Source: Chitinibacter fontanus
GTDB lineage: Bacteria; Pseudomonadota; Gammaproteobacteria; Burkholderiales; Chitinibacteraceae
Direction: 5' to 3'
DNA length: 64,000 bases
NCBI RefSeq assembly: GCF_013423785.1
Contig: NZ_CP058952.1
Span: forward strand, 2,197,665-2,261,664
The translations under genes and the position numbers were made by a program. Below, one piece after another: positions 1 through 11,117 of the stretch. Numbering within the stretch: the stretch's first letter is position 1; each line of letters opens with the position of its first letter. Under the pieces are notes generated by a model that was given only the letters and a program-made list of their open reading frames with translations, searched no databases and had not been told where the DNA came from.

Positions 1-1
1 T

Positions 2-1870
2 GGTGAAGCCGGTGTAGATATCTACAACTTGGTTAAATTCACGCGTTCTAACCAGAACACCAACACTAACCAGCGCCCAATCGTGAAGAAAGGCGATTTG
101 CTGGCTAAAGGTGATGTGGTTGCTGACGGCGCGTCAACTGATCTTGGTGAATTGGCGCTTGGTCAAAACATGACCATCGCCTTCATGCCTTGGAATGGTT
201 ACAACTTCGAGGATTCGATTCTGATCTCCGAGAAGGTCATTGCAGATGATCGTTACACTTCGATCCATATCGAAGAATTGAACGTGATGGCACGTGACAC
301 CAAACTGGGCCCAGAAGAAATTACCCGCGATATTTCAAACTTGTCAGAGCGTATGCTCGGCCGTTTGGATGATGCTGGTGTGGTTTACATCGGTGCTGAA
401 GTTGAAGCTGGTGATGTTCTGGTAGGTAAAGTAACGCCTAAAGGCGAAACTCAACTCACGCCAGAAGAAAAACTGCTGCGTGCAATCTTCGGTGAAAAAG
501 CGTCTGACGTGAAAGACACGTCACTGCGCGTGCCATCAGGCATGACCGGCACGGTGATCGACGTTCAAGTATTTACCCGCGAAGGGATTGAGCGTGATAA
601 ACGTGCTCAGGCGATTATCGAAGAGCAATTGCGTCGTTACCGCCAAGACTTGAATGACCAGTTGCGTATCGTTGAAGCTGACTTGTTCAAGCGTATTGAA
701 GACATGTTGGTTGGCAAAGTAGCCAACGGCGGCCCGAAAAAACTGGCCAAAGGCGCTACGGTTACTGCTGAATACTTGGCAGATTTGCCAAGCAAGCATG
801 ACTGGTTTGATATCCGCTTGTCTGATGAAGAAAGTGCTCGTCAGCTCGAGGCGAATAAAGACCTGATCGCTCAGACTAAAGCTGAGTTTGAATTACGTTT
901 TGAAGATAAAAAACGTAAATTGACGCAAGGTGACGAATTGCCACCAGGCGTGATCAAAATGGTCAAAGTCTATGTTGCGGTGAAACGTCGTCTGCAGCCA
1001 GGTGATAAGATGGCCGGTCGTCACGGTAACAAGGGTGTGGTTTCTAAGATCCTGCCAGTTGAAGACTTGCCACATATGGCCGACGGTACGCCAGTGGACA
1101 TCGTGTTGAACCCATTGGGCGTTCCATCACGTATGAATATTGGTCAGATTCTGGAAGTGCATTTGGGTTGGGCTGCGAAAGGTATTGGTCAACGCATTAA
1201 CGCGATGTTGCGTGAACAACAAAACACCGCTGAAGTACGCGCTTACCTCGAAAAGATCTATAACACCAATGGCAAATCGGAAGACATTGCTAGCTTGGAC
1301 GACGCAGAAGTATTGCAGCTGGCTCAAGGCTTGAGCACAGGTATGACTTTTGCGAGCCCCGTATTTGACGGTGCCAAAGAAAGCGAAATTCGCGAAATGC
1401 TTGATCTGGCTTACCCAGATGCGGATCCGCGTACTCAGCAGTTGTCATTTAACTCAAGCAAAACGCAGATGCAGCTATTTGATGGCCGCACGGGTGAGCC
1501 GTTTGAGCGTAAGGTCACTGTGGGTGTGATGCATTACTTGAAACTGCACCACTTGGTGGATGACAAGATGCATGCGCGTTCGACAGGTCCATACTCTCTG
1601 GTAACGCAACAGCCATTGGGCGGTAAAGCTCAGTTCGGTGGTCAGCGTTTCGGTGAGATGGAGGTTTGGGCACTCGAAGCTTACGGCGCAGCGTACACCT
1701 TGCAAGAGATGTTGACTGTGAAGTCCGACGACGTAAATGGTCGTACCAAAGTATACGAAAACATTGTGAAGGGTGATCACCGCATTGATGCTGGCATGCC
1801 AGAATCATTCAATGTATTGGTTAAGGAAATCCGTTCGCTCGGTATTGATATCGATCTGGAAACCTATTGA
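2..1870 (+). CDS. rpoB: RNA polymerase beta subunit, C-terminal part (partial)
   Basis: This is the 3' part of rpoB; the reading frame is open from base 2 and the start lies outside the window. About 622 of the roughly 1390 residues are present. The protein is the beta subunit of core RNA polymerase. Visible landmarks are the active-site region [13 protein letters not shown], the catalytic [12 protein letters not shown] segment with its two conserved lysines, and the C-terminal clamp-side segment [17 protein letters not shown]. The rifampicin-resistance region would lie upstream and cannot be read. The gene ends 84 bp before rpoC and is surely cotranscribed with it. Confidence 0.98.
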   Translation, partial: GEAGVDIYNLVKFTRSNQNTNTNQRPIVKKGDLLAKGDVVADGASTDLGELALGQNMTIAFMPWNGYNFEDSILISEKVIADDRYTSIHIEELNVMARDTKLGPEEITRDISNLSERMLGRLDDAGVVYIGAEVEAGDVLVGKVTPKGETQLTPEEKLLRAIFGEKASDVKDTSLRVPSGMTGTVIDVQVFTREGIERDKRAQAIIEEQLRRYRQDLNDQLRIVEADLFKRIEDMLVGKVANGGPKKLAKGATVTAEYLADLPSKHDWFDIRLSDEESARQLEANKDLIAQTKAEFELRFEDKKRKLTQGDELPPGVIKMVKVYVAVKRRLQPGDKMAGRHGNKGVVSKILPVEDLPHMADGTPVDIVLNPLGVPSRMNIGQILEVHLGWAAKGIGQRINAMLREQQNTAEVRAYLEKIYNTNGKSEDIASLDDAEVLQLAQGLSTGMTFASPVFDGAKESEIREMLDLAYPDADPRTQQLSFNSSKTQMQLFDGRTGEPFERKVTVGVMHYLKLHHLVDDKMHARSTGPYSLVTQQPLGGKAQFGGQRFGEMEVWALEAYGAAYTLQEMLTVKSDDVNGRTKVYENIVKGDHRIDAGMPESFNVLVKEIRSLGIDIDLETY

Positions 1871-1893
1871 TTGCTGTGAGGTATAGGGCTGCA

Positions 1894-1912
1894 GACCAGA
1901 TTTGATCTGGTC
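1894..1912 (+). promoter_or_regulatory. hairpin in rpoB-rpoC intergenic region
   Basis: A perfect 8-bp stem (GACCAGAT at 1894-1901, ATCTGGTC at 1905-1912) with a TTG loop lies between the rpoB stop and the rpoC ribosome binding site. It has no T-run, so it is not a convincing terminator. It may be an mRNA processing or stability element. Confidence 0.4.
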
Positions 1913-1954
1913 TTGTAGCCAATACCCTGATTGCCCTCACTGGAGAATATTGGA

Positions 1955-4900
1955 ATGAAAGGCTTACTCGAACTCTTCAAGCAAGTCGCACAAGACGAAG
2001 AATTTGACGCGATTAAAATCGGGCTCGCATCGCCTGAGAAAATCCGTTCTTGGTCTTTTGGCGAAGTGAAGAAGCCAGAAACCATCAACTACCGTACGTT
2101 CAAGCCTGAGCGTGACGGTCTGTTTTGTGCTCGCATCTTTGGCCCGATCAAAGATTATGAATGCTTGTGTGGTAAGTACAAACGTCTGAAACACCGTGGC
2201 GTAATTTGTGAAAAATGTGGCGTTGAGGTGACTTTGTCAAAAGTCCGTCGCGAACGCATGGGCCACATTGAGCTGGCTAGCCCAGTTGCGCACATCTGGT
2301 TCTTGAAATCACTGCCATCTCGTTTGGGTATGGTATTGGATATCGCTTTGCGCGATATCGAACGCGTATTGTATTTCGAAGCGTTCATCGTGATCGAGCC
2401 AGGCATGACCCCGCTACAACGTGGTCAATTGCTGACTGAAGAAGATTACTTCTCTAAAGTTGAAGAATACGGCGACGAATTTGTTGCGATGATGGGTGCC
2501 GAAGCGGTACGTGAATTGCTCAAGTCGATGGACGTTGATCAAGAGATCAGCCGTCTGCGCGCTGAACTCGATAGCACCGGTTCAGAAACTAAGATCAAGA
2601 AAATCGCTAAACGCTTGAAAGTACTTGAAGCATTTGAGCGTTCAGGCATCAAGCCTGAGTGGATGATTCTGGAAGTGTTGCCAGTATTGCCACCCGAGTT
2701 GCGCCCATTGGTGCCACTGGATGGTGGTCGTTTCGCGACTTCCGATCTGAATGATCTGTATCGCCGCGTCATTAACCGTAATAACCGTCTGAAACGTCTG
2801 CTTGAATTGCGCGCGCCCGAAATTATCGTGCGCAACGAAAAGCGTATGTTGCAAGAGTCGGTTGACTCCTTGCTCGATAACGGCCGTCGCGGTAAAGCGA
2901 TGACTGGCGCGAACAAGCGTCCGCTGAAATCGCTGGCTGACATGATCAAAGGTAAGGGCGGTCGTTTCCGTCAGAACTTGCTGGGTAAACGTGTTGACTA
3001 CTCAGGTCGTTCGGTAATTACCGTAGGTCCTACTTTGCGTCTGCATCAGTGCGGTTTGCCAAAGTTGATGGCGCTCGAATTGTTCAAGCCATTCATTTTC
3101 CATAAATTGGAAGTGATGGGTCTGGCAACGACAATTAAAGCTGCGAAGAAAATGGTGGAAAGCCAAGAGCCTGTAGTTTGGGATATCTTGGAAGATGTAA
3201 TCCGCGAGCATCCAGTACTGTTGAACCGTGCGCCAACGCTGCACCGTTTGGGTATTCAAGCGTTTGAACCGACCCTGATCGAAGGTAAAGCGATCCAGCT
3301 GCATCCGTTGGTTTGTGCTGCATTCAATGCCGACTTTGACGGTGACCAGATGGCGGTTCACGTTCCATTGTCGCTCGAAGCGCAAATGGAAGCGCGTACG
3401 TTGATGTTGGCGTCTAACAACGTATTGGCACCAGCCAATGGTGAGCCAATTATTGTTCCATCGCAGGATATCGTATTGGGTCTGTACTACATGACCCGCG
3501 AAGCGAAGTACGCTAAAGGCGAGCGTTTGAATGACGATGGTCAGCGTCTGACTATCTTCTCTAACGTGTCTGAAGCTTTGCGTGCTTATGCGAACAAAGA
3601 CGTGACATTGCAGACTCGTGTTTCAATTCGCCTGAAAGAATGGTTCAAAAATGAATCGGGCGAATGGGAAAGCAAGATGGTTCGCCGTGATACTACGGTT
3701 GGCCGTGCGATCTTGTCTGAAATCCTGCCAAAAGGCTTGGACTTCTCGCATATTGACAAGTCATTGAAGAAAAAAGAAATTGGTAAGCTGATCAATGCGT
3801 CTTTCCGCCGTTGCGGTCTGAAAGATACGGTCGTGTTTGCCGATCAATTGATGTACACCGGTTTCTCATACTCTACGCGTGGCGGTATCTCGATTTGTGT
3901 CGATGATATGTTGGTTCCTGCGAAGAAAGTTGAATTGCTGGCCGCCGCGCAATCTGAAGTGAAAGAGATCGAGCAGCAGTACAGCTCAGGTCTGGTAACT
4001 CAGGGTGAGCGCTACAATAAAGTAGTCGATATCTGGGGTCGTGCCGGTGATCAAATCGCTAAGGCGATGATGGACCAGCTGGGTAAAGAGCCAGTGCTTG
4101 ACGCTAATGGCAAGCAGGATGAACAAGAGTCGTTCAACTCGATTTACATGATGGCTGACTCAGGTGCCCGTGGTTCTGCCGCACAGATTCGTCAGCTGGC
4201 AGGTATGCGTGGTCTGATGGCTAAGCCTGATGGCTCGATTATTGAGATGCCGATTACGACCAACTTCCGTGAAGGTCTGACGGTACTGCAGTACTTCATT
4301 TCAACGCACGGTGCACGTAAAGGTCTGGCGGATACCGCATTGAAGACAGCGAACTCGGGTTACCTGACTCGTCGTCTGGTCGATGTAACGCAAGATTTGG
4401 TTGTGATCGAAGATGATTGCGGCACGAAGAATGGCGTGGCAATGAAAGCCGTTGTTCAAGGTGGTGACGTAGTTGAAGCCTTGCGTGAGCGTATCTTGGG
4501 TCGAGTAGTTGCTAAAGATGTAATTGATCCATCTTCACAAGAAACATTGTTTGAAGCGGGTTATCTGCTGAACGAAGATGCGGTTGATGAAATCGAATTG
4601 CGTGGCGTGGACGAAGTGGTGGTACGTACTCCACTGTCATGCGAAACACGCTATGGTCTATGTGCTAAGTGTTATGGTCGCGATTTGGGTCGTGGTCATC
4701 TGGTTAATAGCGGTGAGGCTGTGGGTGTTATCGCAGCACAGTCGATCGGTGAGCCAGGTACTCAGTTGACGATGCGTACGTTCCACATTGGTGGTGCAGC
4801 ATCTCGAGCTGCGGCGGCCAATCAGGTTGAAGCCAAGTCAAGCGGTAATATCGCGTATAGCTCTAATATGCGCTATGTAACCAATGCGAAGGGCGAGCCT

Positions 4901-6178
4901 GTAGTGATTGCACGTTCGGCTGAAGTATTGATTCTGGATGACAACGGTCGCGAACGCGAAACGCACAAAGTGCCTTACGGTGCTACGCTGACAGTAAAAG
5001 ATGGCGACGTAATCAAGGCTGGTACGGTATTGGGCACGTGGGATCCTCACTCGCGTCCAATCATCACCGAGTACTCTGGTACCGTGAAGTTTGAAAACGT
5101 TGAAGAAGGCATGACGGTTGTTAAGCAAGTCGATGATGTAACTGGCTTGTCTACGCTGGTAGTTATTGCCTCTAAAGCGAAAGTGACTTCAAGCAAGGGC
5201 CTGCGTCCATTAGTGAAATTGATTGATGAATTTGGTAATGAAATGAAATTGGCGGGTACCGATACGCCAGTCACAATTTCGTTCCAAGTGGGTTCGATCA
5301 TTACTGTGAAAGATGGTCAGCAAGTTGGCGTGGGTGATGTGCTGGCTCGTATTCCACAGGAATCAGCTAAGACCCGCGATATTACCGGTGGTCTGCCACG
5401 CGTTGCTGAGTTGTTCGAGGCTCGCTCGCCAAAAGACGCCGGTATGTTGGCTGAAGTGACGGGTACGGCGAGCTTTGGTAAAGATACCAAAGGTAAGCAA
5501 CGTCTGGTGCTGACTGATCTTGAAGGTGTTGCGCACGAATATCTGATCTCTAAAGATAAGCATGTGATGGTGCATGATGGTCAGGTTGTGAATCGTGGTG
5601 AAACGATTGTTGATGGCCCGATTGATCCGCACGATATCTTGCGCTTGCAAGGTATTGAAGCTCTGGCGCGTTATATCGTTCATGAAGTGCAAGAGGTGTA
5701 TCGCTTGCAGGGTGTGAAGATTAATGACAAACACATTGAAGTAATTGTGCGTCAGATGTTGCGCCGCGTTGTGATTTCAGATTCGGGCGATTCTGATTTC
5801 ATCTTGGGTGAGCAGGTTGAGCGTGCCGAAGTGTTGATTGCGAATGACAAGTTGGCGGCAGAAGGCAAGGAGTTGGCGAAGTATGACAACATCTTGCTGG
5901 GTATTACTAAGGCGTCATTGTCGACCGACTCATTCATTTCTGCTGCCTCGTTCCAGGAGACGACTCGAGTGCTGACTGAAGCGGCCATCATGGGTAAAGT
6001 CGATGATCTGCGTGGTCTGAAAGAAAACGTGATCGTAGGGCGCTTGATTCCTGCGGGTACCGGTTTGGCATATCACAAAAATCGCAAACGCCTGCAGAGT
6101 AAAGTTGAATCTTTACTGCCATTTGCAGAAGTTGCAGCTGAAGTGATGGCTGAATCATCCGGCGAAGTTGCTGAGTAA
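1955..6178 (+). CDS. rpoC: RNA polymerase beta' subunit
   Basis: Full-length beta' subunit (1407 aa) of core RNA polymerase. It holds the zinc-binding cysteines C70, C72, C85 and C88 near the N-terminus, the [12 protein letters not shown] catalytic Mg2+ loop around residue 460, and a second zinc site in the [16 protein letters not shown] region. The start at ATG 1955 (MKGLLELFK) is preferred over an upstream TTG in frame at 1931, because GGAG at 1942-1945 is well spaced for it and the N-terminus then matches family length. It follows rpoB after 84 bp. A short hairpin follows the stop codon. Confidence 0.98.
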   Translation: MKGLLELFKQVAQDEEFDAIKIGLASPEKIRSWSFGEVKKPETINYRTFKPERDGLFCARIFGPIKDYECLCGKYKRLKHRGVICEKCGVEVTLSKVRRERMGHIELASPVAHIWFLKSLPSRLGMVLDIALRDIERVLYFEAFIVIEPGMTPLQRGQLLTEEDYFSKVEEYGDEFVAMMGAEAVRELLKSMDVDQEISRLRAELDSTGSETKIKKIAKRLKVLEAFERSGIKPEWMILEVLPVLPPELRPLVPLDGGRFATSDLNDLYRRVINRNNRLKRLLELRAPEIIVRNEKRMLQESVDSLLDNGRRGKAMTGANKRPLKSLADMIKGKGGRFRQNLLGKRVDYSGRSVITVGPTLRLHQCGLPKLMALELFKPFIFHKLEVMGLATTIKAAKKMVESQEPVVWDILEDVIREHPVLLNRAPTLHRLGIQAFEPTLIEGKAIQLHPLVCAAFNADFDGDQMAVHVPLSLEAQMEARTLMLASNNVLAPANGEPIIVPSQDIVLGLYYMTREAKYAKGERLNDDGQRLTIFSNVSEALRAYANKDVTLQTRVSIRLKEWFKNESGEWESKMVRRDTTVGRAILSEILPKGLDFSHIDKSLKKKEIGKLINASFRRCGLKDTVVFADQLMYTGFSYSTRGGISICVDDMLVPAKKVELLAAAQSEVKEIEQQYSSGLVTQGERYNKVVDIWGRAGDQIAKAMMDQLGKEPVLDANGKQDEQESFNSIYMMADSGARGSAAQIRQLAGMRGLMAKPDGSIIEMPITTNFREGLTVLQYFISTHGARKGLADTALKTANSGYLTRRLVDVTQDLVVIEDDCGTKNGVAMKAVVQGGDVVEALRERILGRVVAKDVIDPSSQETLFEAGYLLNEDAVDEIELRGVDEVVVRTPLSCETRYGLCAKCYGRDLGRGHLVNSGEAVGVIAAQSIGEPGTQLTMRTFHIGGAASRAAAANQVEAKSSGNIAYSSNMRYVTNAKGEPVVIARSAEVLILDDNGRERETHKVPYGATLTVKDGDVIKAGTVLGTWDPHSRPIITEYSGTVKFENVEEGMTVVKQVDDVTGLSTLVVIASKAKVTSSKGLRPLVKLIDEFGNEMKLAGTDTPVTISFQVGSIITVKDGQQVGVGDVLARIPQESAKTRDITGGLPRVAELFEARSPKDAGMLAEVTGTASFGKDTKGKQRLVLTDLEGVAHEYLISKDKHVMVHDGQVVNRGETIVDGPIDPHDILRLQGIEALARYIVHEVQEVYRLQGVKINDKHIEVIVRQMLRRVVISDSGDSDFILGEQVERAEVLIANDKLAAEGKELAKYDNILLGITKASLSTDSFISAASFQETTRVLTEAAIMGKVDDLRGLKENVIVGRLIPAGTGLAYHKNRKRLQSKVESLLPFAEVAAEVMAESSGEVAE

Positions 6179-6185
6179 TAAGTTT

Positions 6186-6208
6186 GGAACCGACTTCTGT
6201 CGGTTTCC
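6186..6208 (+). terminator. weak hairpin after rpoC
   Basis: GGAACCGAC (6186-6194) pairs with GTCGGTTTCC (6199-6208), with one bulged base and a TTCT loop, directly after the rpoC stop. There is no T-tract, so it may only stabilise the 3' end or terminate weakly. Confidence 0.4.
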
Positions 6209-6209
6209 A

Positions 6210-6239
6210 TTGACTCGTTAACAGTGAATTCCTTATAAT
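6210..6239 (+). promoter_or_regulatory. sigma70 promoter for the str operon (rpsL)
   Basis: The -35 box TTGACT is at 6210-6215 and a perfect -10 box TATAAT is at 6234-6239, 18 bp apart. Transcription would start near 6246, giving a leader of about 114 nt before rpsL. Confidence 0.8.
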
Positions 6240-6252
6240 TCAAAGTCTTTTG

Positions 6253-6337
6253 CTGCGGGAAGCGAAATTAATCGCTTCCCGCAGTGTTTCCATTCTGGAA
6301 ACTTATAGCCACCCTGGCGTTCAGGGAGGTTTTTTTT
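6253..6337 (+). promoter_or_regulatory. three-hairpin rpsL leader ending in an intrinsic terminator
   Basis: Three stem-loops follow each other downstream of the promoter. The first is a perfect 13-bp stem (6253-6265 with 6272-6284, loop AATTAA). The second is a 6-bp stem (GTTTCC 6286-6291, GGAAAC 6297-6302). The third is CCACCCTG/CAGGGAGG (6309-6329, one mismatch), followed at once by eight Ts (6330-6337), the form of a Rho-independent terminator. All lie upstream of the rpsL ribosome binding site at 6346-6349. This may be an attenuator, or the end of a small RNA of about 90 nt. The structures are seen directly; the function is inferred. Confidence 0.65.
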
Positions 6338-6359
6338 AACGTGGTAGGATGTTAAAACA

Positions 6360-6734
6360 ATGCCAACTATCAACCAACTCGTCCGTAAAGGCCGTGTTGC
6401 GGAAACTTTCAAGAGCAAAGTACCAGCTTTGGAAGCTTGCCCGCAAAAACGTGGTGTATGTACTCGTGTATATACAACTACTCCAAAAAAACCAAACTCT
6501 GCATTGCGTAAAGTTTGTAAAGTTCGCCTAACCAACGGTTTCGAAGTGATTTCGTACATCGGTGGTGAAGGTCATAATCTGCAAGAGCACAGTGTTGTGT
6601 TGTTGCGCGGCGGTCGTGTTAAGGATTTGCCAGGTGTTCGCTATCACTGCGTACGCGGCTCACTTGACTTGGCTGGCGTTAAAAATCGTAAGCAAGCTCG
6701 CTCTAAGTACGGTGCTAAACGTCCTAAGGCGTAA
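6360..6734 (+). CDS. rpsL: 30S ribosomal protein S12
   Basis: S12 (124 aa) sits at the decoding centre of the 30S subunit and affects translational fidelity. The conserved [13 protein letters not shown] and [13 protein letters not shown] segments are present. The two lysines where streptomycin-resistance changes usually fall (K43 and K88 here, K42 and K87 in E. coli numbering) are both wild type. The aspartate after K88 is the residue methylthiolated by RimO in other bacteria. AGGA at 6346-6349 precedes the ATG by 10 nt. It is the first gene of the str operon rpsL-rpsG-fusA-tuf. Confidence 0.98.
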   Translation: MPTINQLVRKGRVAETFKSKVPALEACPQKRGVCTRVYTTTPKKPNSALRKVCKVRLTNGFEVISYIGGEGHNLQEHSVVLLRGGRVKDLPGVRYHCVRGSLDLAGVKNRKQARSKYGAKRPKA

Positions 6735-6745
6735 TTGGTGCAGTC

Positions 6746-6817
6746 TGTGCGGCAGCGCAGAGCAAAAGCTGTCAAGTAAGTGGCCGCCCCAATGGGCGTC
6801 CCAGGGGTTAGCCCCCA
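6746..6817 (+). promoter_or_regulatory. structured rpsL-rpsG intercistronic region (possible S7 site)
   Basis: The 111-nt gap holds several short GC-rich stems: CTGTGC/GCGCAG (6746-6751, 6756-6761), CGCCC/GGGCG (6786-6790, 6795-6799) and GGGG/CCCC (6805-6808, 6813-6816). In E. coli, S7 represses its own synthesis by binding this intercistronic region. Similar control here is an inference from position and structure only. Confidence 0.35.
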
Positions 6818-6845
6818 ACTGAATGTCACATTAAGGAAGTAAATT

Positions 6846-7316
6846 ATGCCAAGACGCAGAGAAGTCCCAAAACGCGACGTCTTGCCGGATCCAAAATTCG
6901 GCAGTACAGAACTCGCGAAATTCATGAACGTCGTTATGCTCGACGGTAAAAAAGCCGTAGCAGAGCGTATCGTTTATGGTGCACTTGCCCAGATCGAGAA
7001 AAAGACAGGTAAAGATGCAGTTGAAGTTTTCAACACGGCAATTGGCAATGTTAAGCCAGCTGTCGAAGTGAAGAGCCGTCGTGTCGGTGGTGCTAACTAC
7101 CAAGTACCAGTAGAAGTACGTCCTAGCCGTCGTCTGGCATTGGCGATGCGTTGGGTCCGTGAAGCGGCTCGTAAACGTGGTGAAAAATCAATGGATCTGC
7201 GTTTGGCTGGTGAGCTTCTGGACGCTGCTGAAGGTCGCGGTGGCGCGATGAAAAAACGCGATGAAGTACATCGTATGGCTGATGCAAACAAAGCGTTTGC
7301 TCACTTCCGTTTCTAA
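6846..7316 (+). CDS. rpsG: 30S ribosomal protein S7
   Basis: S7 (156 aa) nucleates assembly of the 30S head by binding the 3' major domain of 16S rRNA, and it lies near the E-site tRNA. The N-terminus [16 protein letters not shown] and the [19 protein letters not shown] core are typical. An AAGGAAG ribosome binding site lies just before the ATG. It follows rpsL after a structured gap and precedes fusA by 27 nt. Confidence 0.98.
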   Translation: MPRRREVPKRDVLPDPKFGSTELAKFMNVVMLDGKKAVAERIVYGALAQIEKKTGKDAVEVFNTAIGNVKPAVEVKSRRVGGANYQVPVEVRPSRRLALAMRWVREAARKRGEKSMDLRLAGELLDAAEGRGGAMKKRDEVHRMADANKAFAHFRF

Positions 7317-7343
7317 TTGCGTATTCCTAATAAGGACTGAGCC

Positions 7344-9440
7344 GTGGCACGTAAGACCCCTATTGAGCGCTACCGTAATATCGGTATTTCCGCTCACATT
7401 GATGCAGGTAAGACTACTACGACTGAACGTATTTTGTTCTACACCGGTGTTAATCACAAAATTGGTGAGGTTCATGATGGCGCTGCCACTATGGACTGGA
7501 TGGAGCAAGAGCAAGAGCGTGGTATTACCATTACTTCTGCTGCAACGACTACATACTGGAAAGGTATGGGTATGCAGTTTCAGGAGCACTTGGTAAACAT
7601 TATTGATACTCCAGGCCACGTTGACTTCACTATTGAAGTTGAGCGCTCAATGCGCGTGCTGGATGGTGCTTGTATGGTTTATTGTGCTGTGGGCGGTGTT
7701 CAGCCTCAGTCAGAAACTGTATGGCGTCAGGCTAATAAATACAACGTACCTCGATTGGCATTTGTGAATAAGATGGACCGCTCAGGCGCCAACTTCTTCC
7801 GAGCAGTTGAGCAGATGAAGATTCGTCTGAAAGCTAATCCGGTGCCTGTAGTGGTGCCTATTGGCGCTGAAGACAAATTCGAAGGCGTTGTTGATCTGCT
7901 GAAAATGAAAGCGATCATCTGGGATGACGCATCGCAAGGTATGAAGTTTGAATACGGCGATATCCCTGCAGATTTGGTTTCAGTTGCTGAAGAGTGGCGT
8001 GAGAAGATGGTCGAGTCTGCGGCCGAAGCTTCTGAAGAGTTGATGAACAAATATCTCGAAACTGGCGAGTTGTCAGAAGAAGAGATTATTGGTGCATTGC
8101 GTACTCGTACCTTGGCTTGTGAGATTCAGCCTGTTCTGTGTGGTTCGGCATTTAAGAACAAGGGCGTTCAGCGTATGTTGGATGCTGTAATTGAGTTCTT
8201 GCCATCGCCGCTGGATATTGACGATGTTAAAGGTGTGGACGATCGTGAGCAAGAGGCTTCACGCCCAGCTTCTGATGCTGCGCCGTTCTCAGCATTGGCA
8301 TTCAAACTGATGAATGACCCTTATGTAGGTCAGTTGACGTTCTTCCGTGTTTACTCGGGTGTTCTGAATTCTGGTGATTCAGTACTTAACTCAGTTAAGG
8401 GCAAAAAAGAGCGTATCGGTCGTATCGTACAGATGCACGCTAATGATCGTAAAGAGATCGAAGAAGTGCGTGCTGGTGATATTGCTGCAGCCATCGGTTT
8501 GAAAGATGTGACCACAGGTGAGACTTTGTGCGATCCAGATAACGCGATTATCTTGGAGCGTATGGTGTTCCCTGAGCCGGTTATTCACGTTGCTGTGGAG
8601 CCAAAAACTAAAGCTGACCAAGAGAAAATGGGTTTGGCTTTGGGGCGCTTGGCGAAGGAAGATCCTTCATTCCGCGTGCGCACTGACGAAGAGACTGGTC
8701 AGACAATTATGTCTGGTATGGGTGAGCTGCACCTTGAGATCTTGGTTGATCGTATGAAGCGTGAGTTTGGCGTTGAGGCAAATGTGGGCGCTCCACAAGT
8801 AGCTTATCGTGAAACTATTACGCAAATTGCGGCTGATGTACAAGGTAAGCACGCTAAACAGTCTGGTGGTAAAGGTCAGTATGGTGATTGTACGATCACT
8901 ATTGAGCCGGCAGGTGAGGGTAATGGCTATAGCTTCCACGACGAAATCAAGGGTGGTGTAATTCCTCGTGAATTTATTCCGTCTGTTGACAAGGGTATTC
9001 AAAATACACTCAAGTCAGGTGTGTTGGCTGGTTTCCCGGTTGTTGATGTTAAAGTTCGTCTGACGTTTGGTTCGTACCATGATGTTGACTCTTCGCAGAT
9101 TGCGTTTGAGTTGGCTGGTTCTATTGCGTTTAAAGAAGCGATGCGTCGTGCGGGTCCGGTAATTCTCGAGCCAATGATGGCGGTGGAGATTGAAACTCCA
9201 GAGGAATACATGGGTGATATCATGGGTGATATCTCTTCACGTCGCGGTATCTTGCAAGGTATGGATGATAATCCTGCTGGTGGCAAGATGGTTAAAGCGG
9301 AAGTGCCTTTGTCTGAAATGTTTGGTTACTCAACTACGTTGCGTTCTATGTCGCAAGGCCGTGCAACGTACTCAATGGAGTTCAAACACTACTCAATCGC
9401 GCCTAAGCATATTGCTGATGCAATCATGGCTAAAAAATAA
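7344..9440 (+). CDS. fusA: elongation factor G
   Basis: EF-G (698 aa) is the GTPase that drives tRNA-mRNA translocation and, with RRF, ribosome recycling. The GTPase motifs are visible: AHIDAGKTT (residues 17-25), RGITIT near 59-64, DTPGH (88-92) and NKMD (142-145). Domains II to V follow at normal length. The start is GTG at 7344, giving [14 protein letters not shown], with AAGGA just upstream. It lies between rpsG and tuf in the str operon. Confidence 0.98.
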   Translation: MARKTPIERYRNIGISAHIDAGKTTTTERILFYTGVNHKIGEVHDGAATMDWMEQEQERGITITSAATTTYWKGMGMQFQEHLVNIIDTPGHVDFTIEVERSMRVLDGACMVYCAVGGVQPQSETVWRQANKYNVPRLAFVNKMDRSGANFFRAVEQMKIRLKANPVPVVVPIGAEDKFEGVVDLLKMKAIIWDDASQGMKFEYGDIPADLVSVAEEWREKMVESAAEASEELMNKYLETGELSEEEIIGALRTRTLACEIQPVLCGSAFKNKGVQRMLDAVIEFLPSPLDIDDVKGVDDREQEASRPASDAAPFSALAFKLMNDPYVGQLTFFRVYSGVLNSGDSVLNSVKGKKERIGRIVQMHANDRKEIEEVRAGDIAAAIGLKDVTTGETLCDPDNAIILERMVFPEPVIHVAVEPKTKADQEKMGLALGRLAKEDPSFRVRTDEETGQTIMSGMGELHLEILVDRMKREFGVEANVGAPQVAYRETITQIAADVQGKHAKQSGGKGQYGDCTITIEPAGEGNGYSFHDEIKGGVIPREFIPSVDKGIQNTLKSGVLAGFPVVDVKVRLTFGSYHDVDSSQIAFELAGSIAFKEAMRRAGPVILEPMMAVEIETPEEYMGDIMGDISSRRGILQGMDDNPAGGKMVKAEVPLSEMFGYSTTLRSMSQGRATYSMEFKHYSIAPKHIADAIMAKK

Positions 9441-9459
9441 TTTAAAGGATATTTAAGAA

Positions 9460-10650
9460 ATGGCTAAAGAAAAGTTTACGCGGACCAAGCCGCACGTTAA
9501 CGTTGGTACAATCGGTCACGTTGACCACGGTAAAACTACCCTGACAGCAGCAATCACCACGATCTTGTCACGCAAGTTCGGTGGTGAAGCTAAAGATTAC
9601 TCACAAATCGATAGCGCGCCTGAAGAAAAGGCACGTGGTATTACCATTAACACTGCGCACGTAGAATACGAAACTGAAACTCGTCACTACGCGCACGTAG
9701 ATTGCCCAGGTCACGCGGATTACGTTAAAAACATGATTACCGGTGCTGCGCAGATGGATGGCGCGGTATTGGTGGTATCTGCTGCTGATGGTCCAATGCC
9801 ACAAACTCGCGAGCACATCCTGTTGTCTCGTCAGGTTGGCGTTCCATACATCATCGTATTCATGAACAAAGCTGACTTGGTAGATGATGCTGAGTTGCTC
9901 GAATTGGTTGAAATGGAAGTTCGTGACCTGTTGTCTAAATATGACTTCCCAGGTGATGACACTCCAATCATTACTGGTTCAGCTCGTGCTGCACTGGAAG
10001 GTGATCAAGGCGAATACGGCGAGCCAGCAATTTTCCGCTTGGCTGAAGCGTTGGATACCTACATTCCTCTGCCAGAGCGTGCAGTTGACGGTACATTCCT
10101 GATGCCAGTTGAGGACGTATTCTCAATTTCTGGTCGCGGTACTGTAGTAACTGGTCGTGTAGAGCGCGGTATCATCAAGGTAGGTGAAGAGATCGAAATC
10201 GTTGGTATCGTGCCAACCGTTAAGACTACTTGTACTGGCGTTGAGATGTTCCGTAAGTTGTTGGACCAAGGTCAAGCTGGTGACAACATTGGTGCGTTGT
10301 TGCGTGGTACTAAGCGTGAAGACGTTCAGCGTGGTCAGGTATTGGCTAAGCCAGGTTCAATCACGCCACACACTAAATTCACGTCAGAAATCTACGTTCT
10401 GTCGAAAGAAGAGGGTGGTCGTCATACCCCATTCTTCAGTAACTACCGTCCACAGTTCTACTTCCGTACTACGGACGTAACTGGTGCGATCGCGTTGCCA
10501 GAAGGTACAGAAATGGTGATGCCAGGCGATAACGTATCTATCACTGTAACGTTGATCTGCCCGATCGCGATGGAGCAAGGTTTGCGCTTTGCGATTCGTG
10601 AAGGCGGTCGTACGGTAGGTGCTGGTGTTGTTGCTAAAGTCATCGAATAA
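9460..10650 (+). CDS. tuf: elongation factor Tu
   Basis: EF-Tu (396 aa) delivers aminoacyl-tRNA to the ribosomal A site as a GTP complex. Motifs seen are GHVDHGKT (19-26), the switch [13 protein letters not shown] segment, DCPGH (81-85) and NKAD (136-139). The beta-barrel domains end in the usual [14 protein letters not shown]. It starts 19 nt after fusA and is followed by rpsJ after 13 nt. A second tuf copy near nusG is common in this lineage but would lie outside the window. Confidence 0.98.
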   Translation: MAKEKFTRTKPHVNVGTIGHVDHGKTTLTAAITTILSRKFGGEAKDYSQIDSAPEEKARGITINTAHVEYETETRHYAHVDCPGHADYVKNMITGAAQMDGAVLVVSAADGPMPQTREHILLSRQVGVPYIIVFMNKADLVDDAELLELVEMEVRDLLSKYDFPGDDTPIITGSARAALEGDQGEYGEPAIFRLAEALDTYIPLPERAVDGTFLMPVEDVFSISGRGTVVTGRVERGIIKVGEEIEIVGIVPTVKTTCTGVEMFRKLLDQGQAGDNIGALLRGTKREDVQRGQVLAKPGSITPHTKFTSEIYVLSKEEGGRHTPFFSNYRPQFYFRTTDVTGAIALPEGTEMVMPGDNVSITVTLICPIAMEQGLRFAIREGGRTVGAGVVAKVIE

Positions 10651-10663
10651 TAGGGACTTGAAA

Positions 10664-10975
10664 ATGCAAAACCAAAAAATCCGTATTCGTTTGAAAGCAT
10701 TTGACTACTCATTGATTGACCGTTCGGCTCAAGAAATTGTAGAAACTGCAAAACGTACTGGTGCAGTTGTGAAGGGTCCGGTTCCTTTGCCAACTAAAAT
10801 CGAGCGTTTTGATATCTTGCGTTCTCCGCACGTATACAAAACTTCTCGTGATCAGTTTGAAATTCGCACACATTTGCGCATGATGGATATCGTCGATCCT
10901 ACTGACAAAACTGTTGATGCGTTGATGAAGCTTGATTTGCCAGCTGGTGTTGATGTCGAAATCAAACTAAACTAA
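10664..10975 (+). CDS. rpsJ: 30S ribosomal protein S10 (NusE)
   Basis: S10 (103 aa) is a 30S head protein. As NusE it also joins NusB at boxA RNA in antitermination complexes, which suits the boxA sites of the rrn operon in this window. ATG 10664 ([14 protein letters not shown]) is chosen over an upstream in-frame start because it matches the family N-terminus and has AGGGA before it. It lies 13 nt after tuf, so rpsJ looks attached to the str transcript. A terminator separates it from rplC. Confidence 0.98.
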   Translation: MQNQKIRIRLKAFDYSLIDRSAQEIVETAKRTGAVVKGPVPLPTKIERFDILRSPHVYKTSRDQFEIRTHLRMMDIVDPTDKTVDALMKLDLPAGVDVEIKLN

Positions 10976-10980
10976 TTTTT

Positions 10981-10999
10981 TGCAAGCTAAGTGCTTGCA
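10981..10999 (+). promoter_or_regulatory. small hairpin after rpsJ
   Basis: A perfect 7-bp stem (TGCAAGC 10981-10987, GCTTGCA 10993-10999) with a TAAGT loop follows the rpsJ stop. It has no downstream T-run. Confidence 0.35.
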
Positions 11000-11026
11000 G
11001 TTAAAAGAAATTATGTGTTAGTATCG

Positions 11027-11067
11027 CGGACTTGCCATTTCGCAATGGTAAGTCCGTTTTATTTTTT
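11027..11067 (+). terminator. intrinsic terminator between rpsJ and rplC
   Basis: A stem of about 13 bp (11027-11039 with 11044-11056, one G-U pair, tetraloop TCGC) is followed by TTTTATTTTTT at 11057-11067. This is a strong Rho-independent terminator inside a gene order that is usually read through. A TAGTAT -10-like box with an extended TG lies just upstream at 11016-11024. Its start site would fall inside the hairpin, so I do not call it a promoter. Confidence 0.8.
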
Positions 11068-11077
11068 AATGGTCATA

Positions 11078-11111
11078 GCCAGTCAATCGTAACTGGCCCT
11101 TGATAAAGGGA
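11078..11111 (+). promoter_or_regulatory. rplC leader with SD-masking hairpin
   Basis: GCCAGT (11078-11083) can pair with ACTGGC (11092-11097). CCCTT (11097-11101) can pair with AAGGG (11106-11110), which is the rplC Shine-Dalgarno sequence. Masking of the SD suggests translational control of the L3-L4 gene block. In E. coli, L4 controls the S10 operon from a leader before rpsJ; a shift of such control to this site is an inference. Confidence 0.45.
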
Positions 11112-11117
11112 ATAACT

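Noticed and set aside
11016-11024. Extended -10-like TGTTAGTAT before rplC
   Set aside because: Its start site would lie inside the terminator hairpin, giving only a tiny RNA, so it is not called a promoter.
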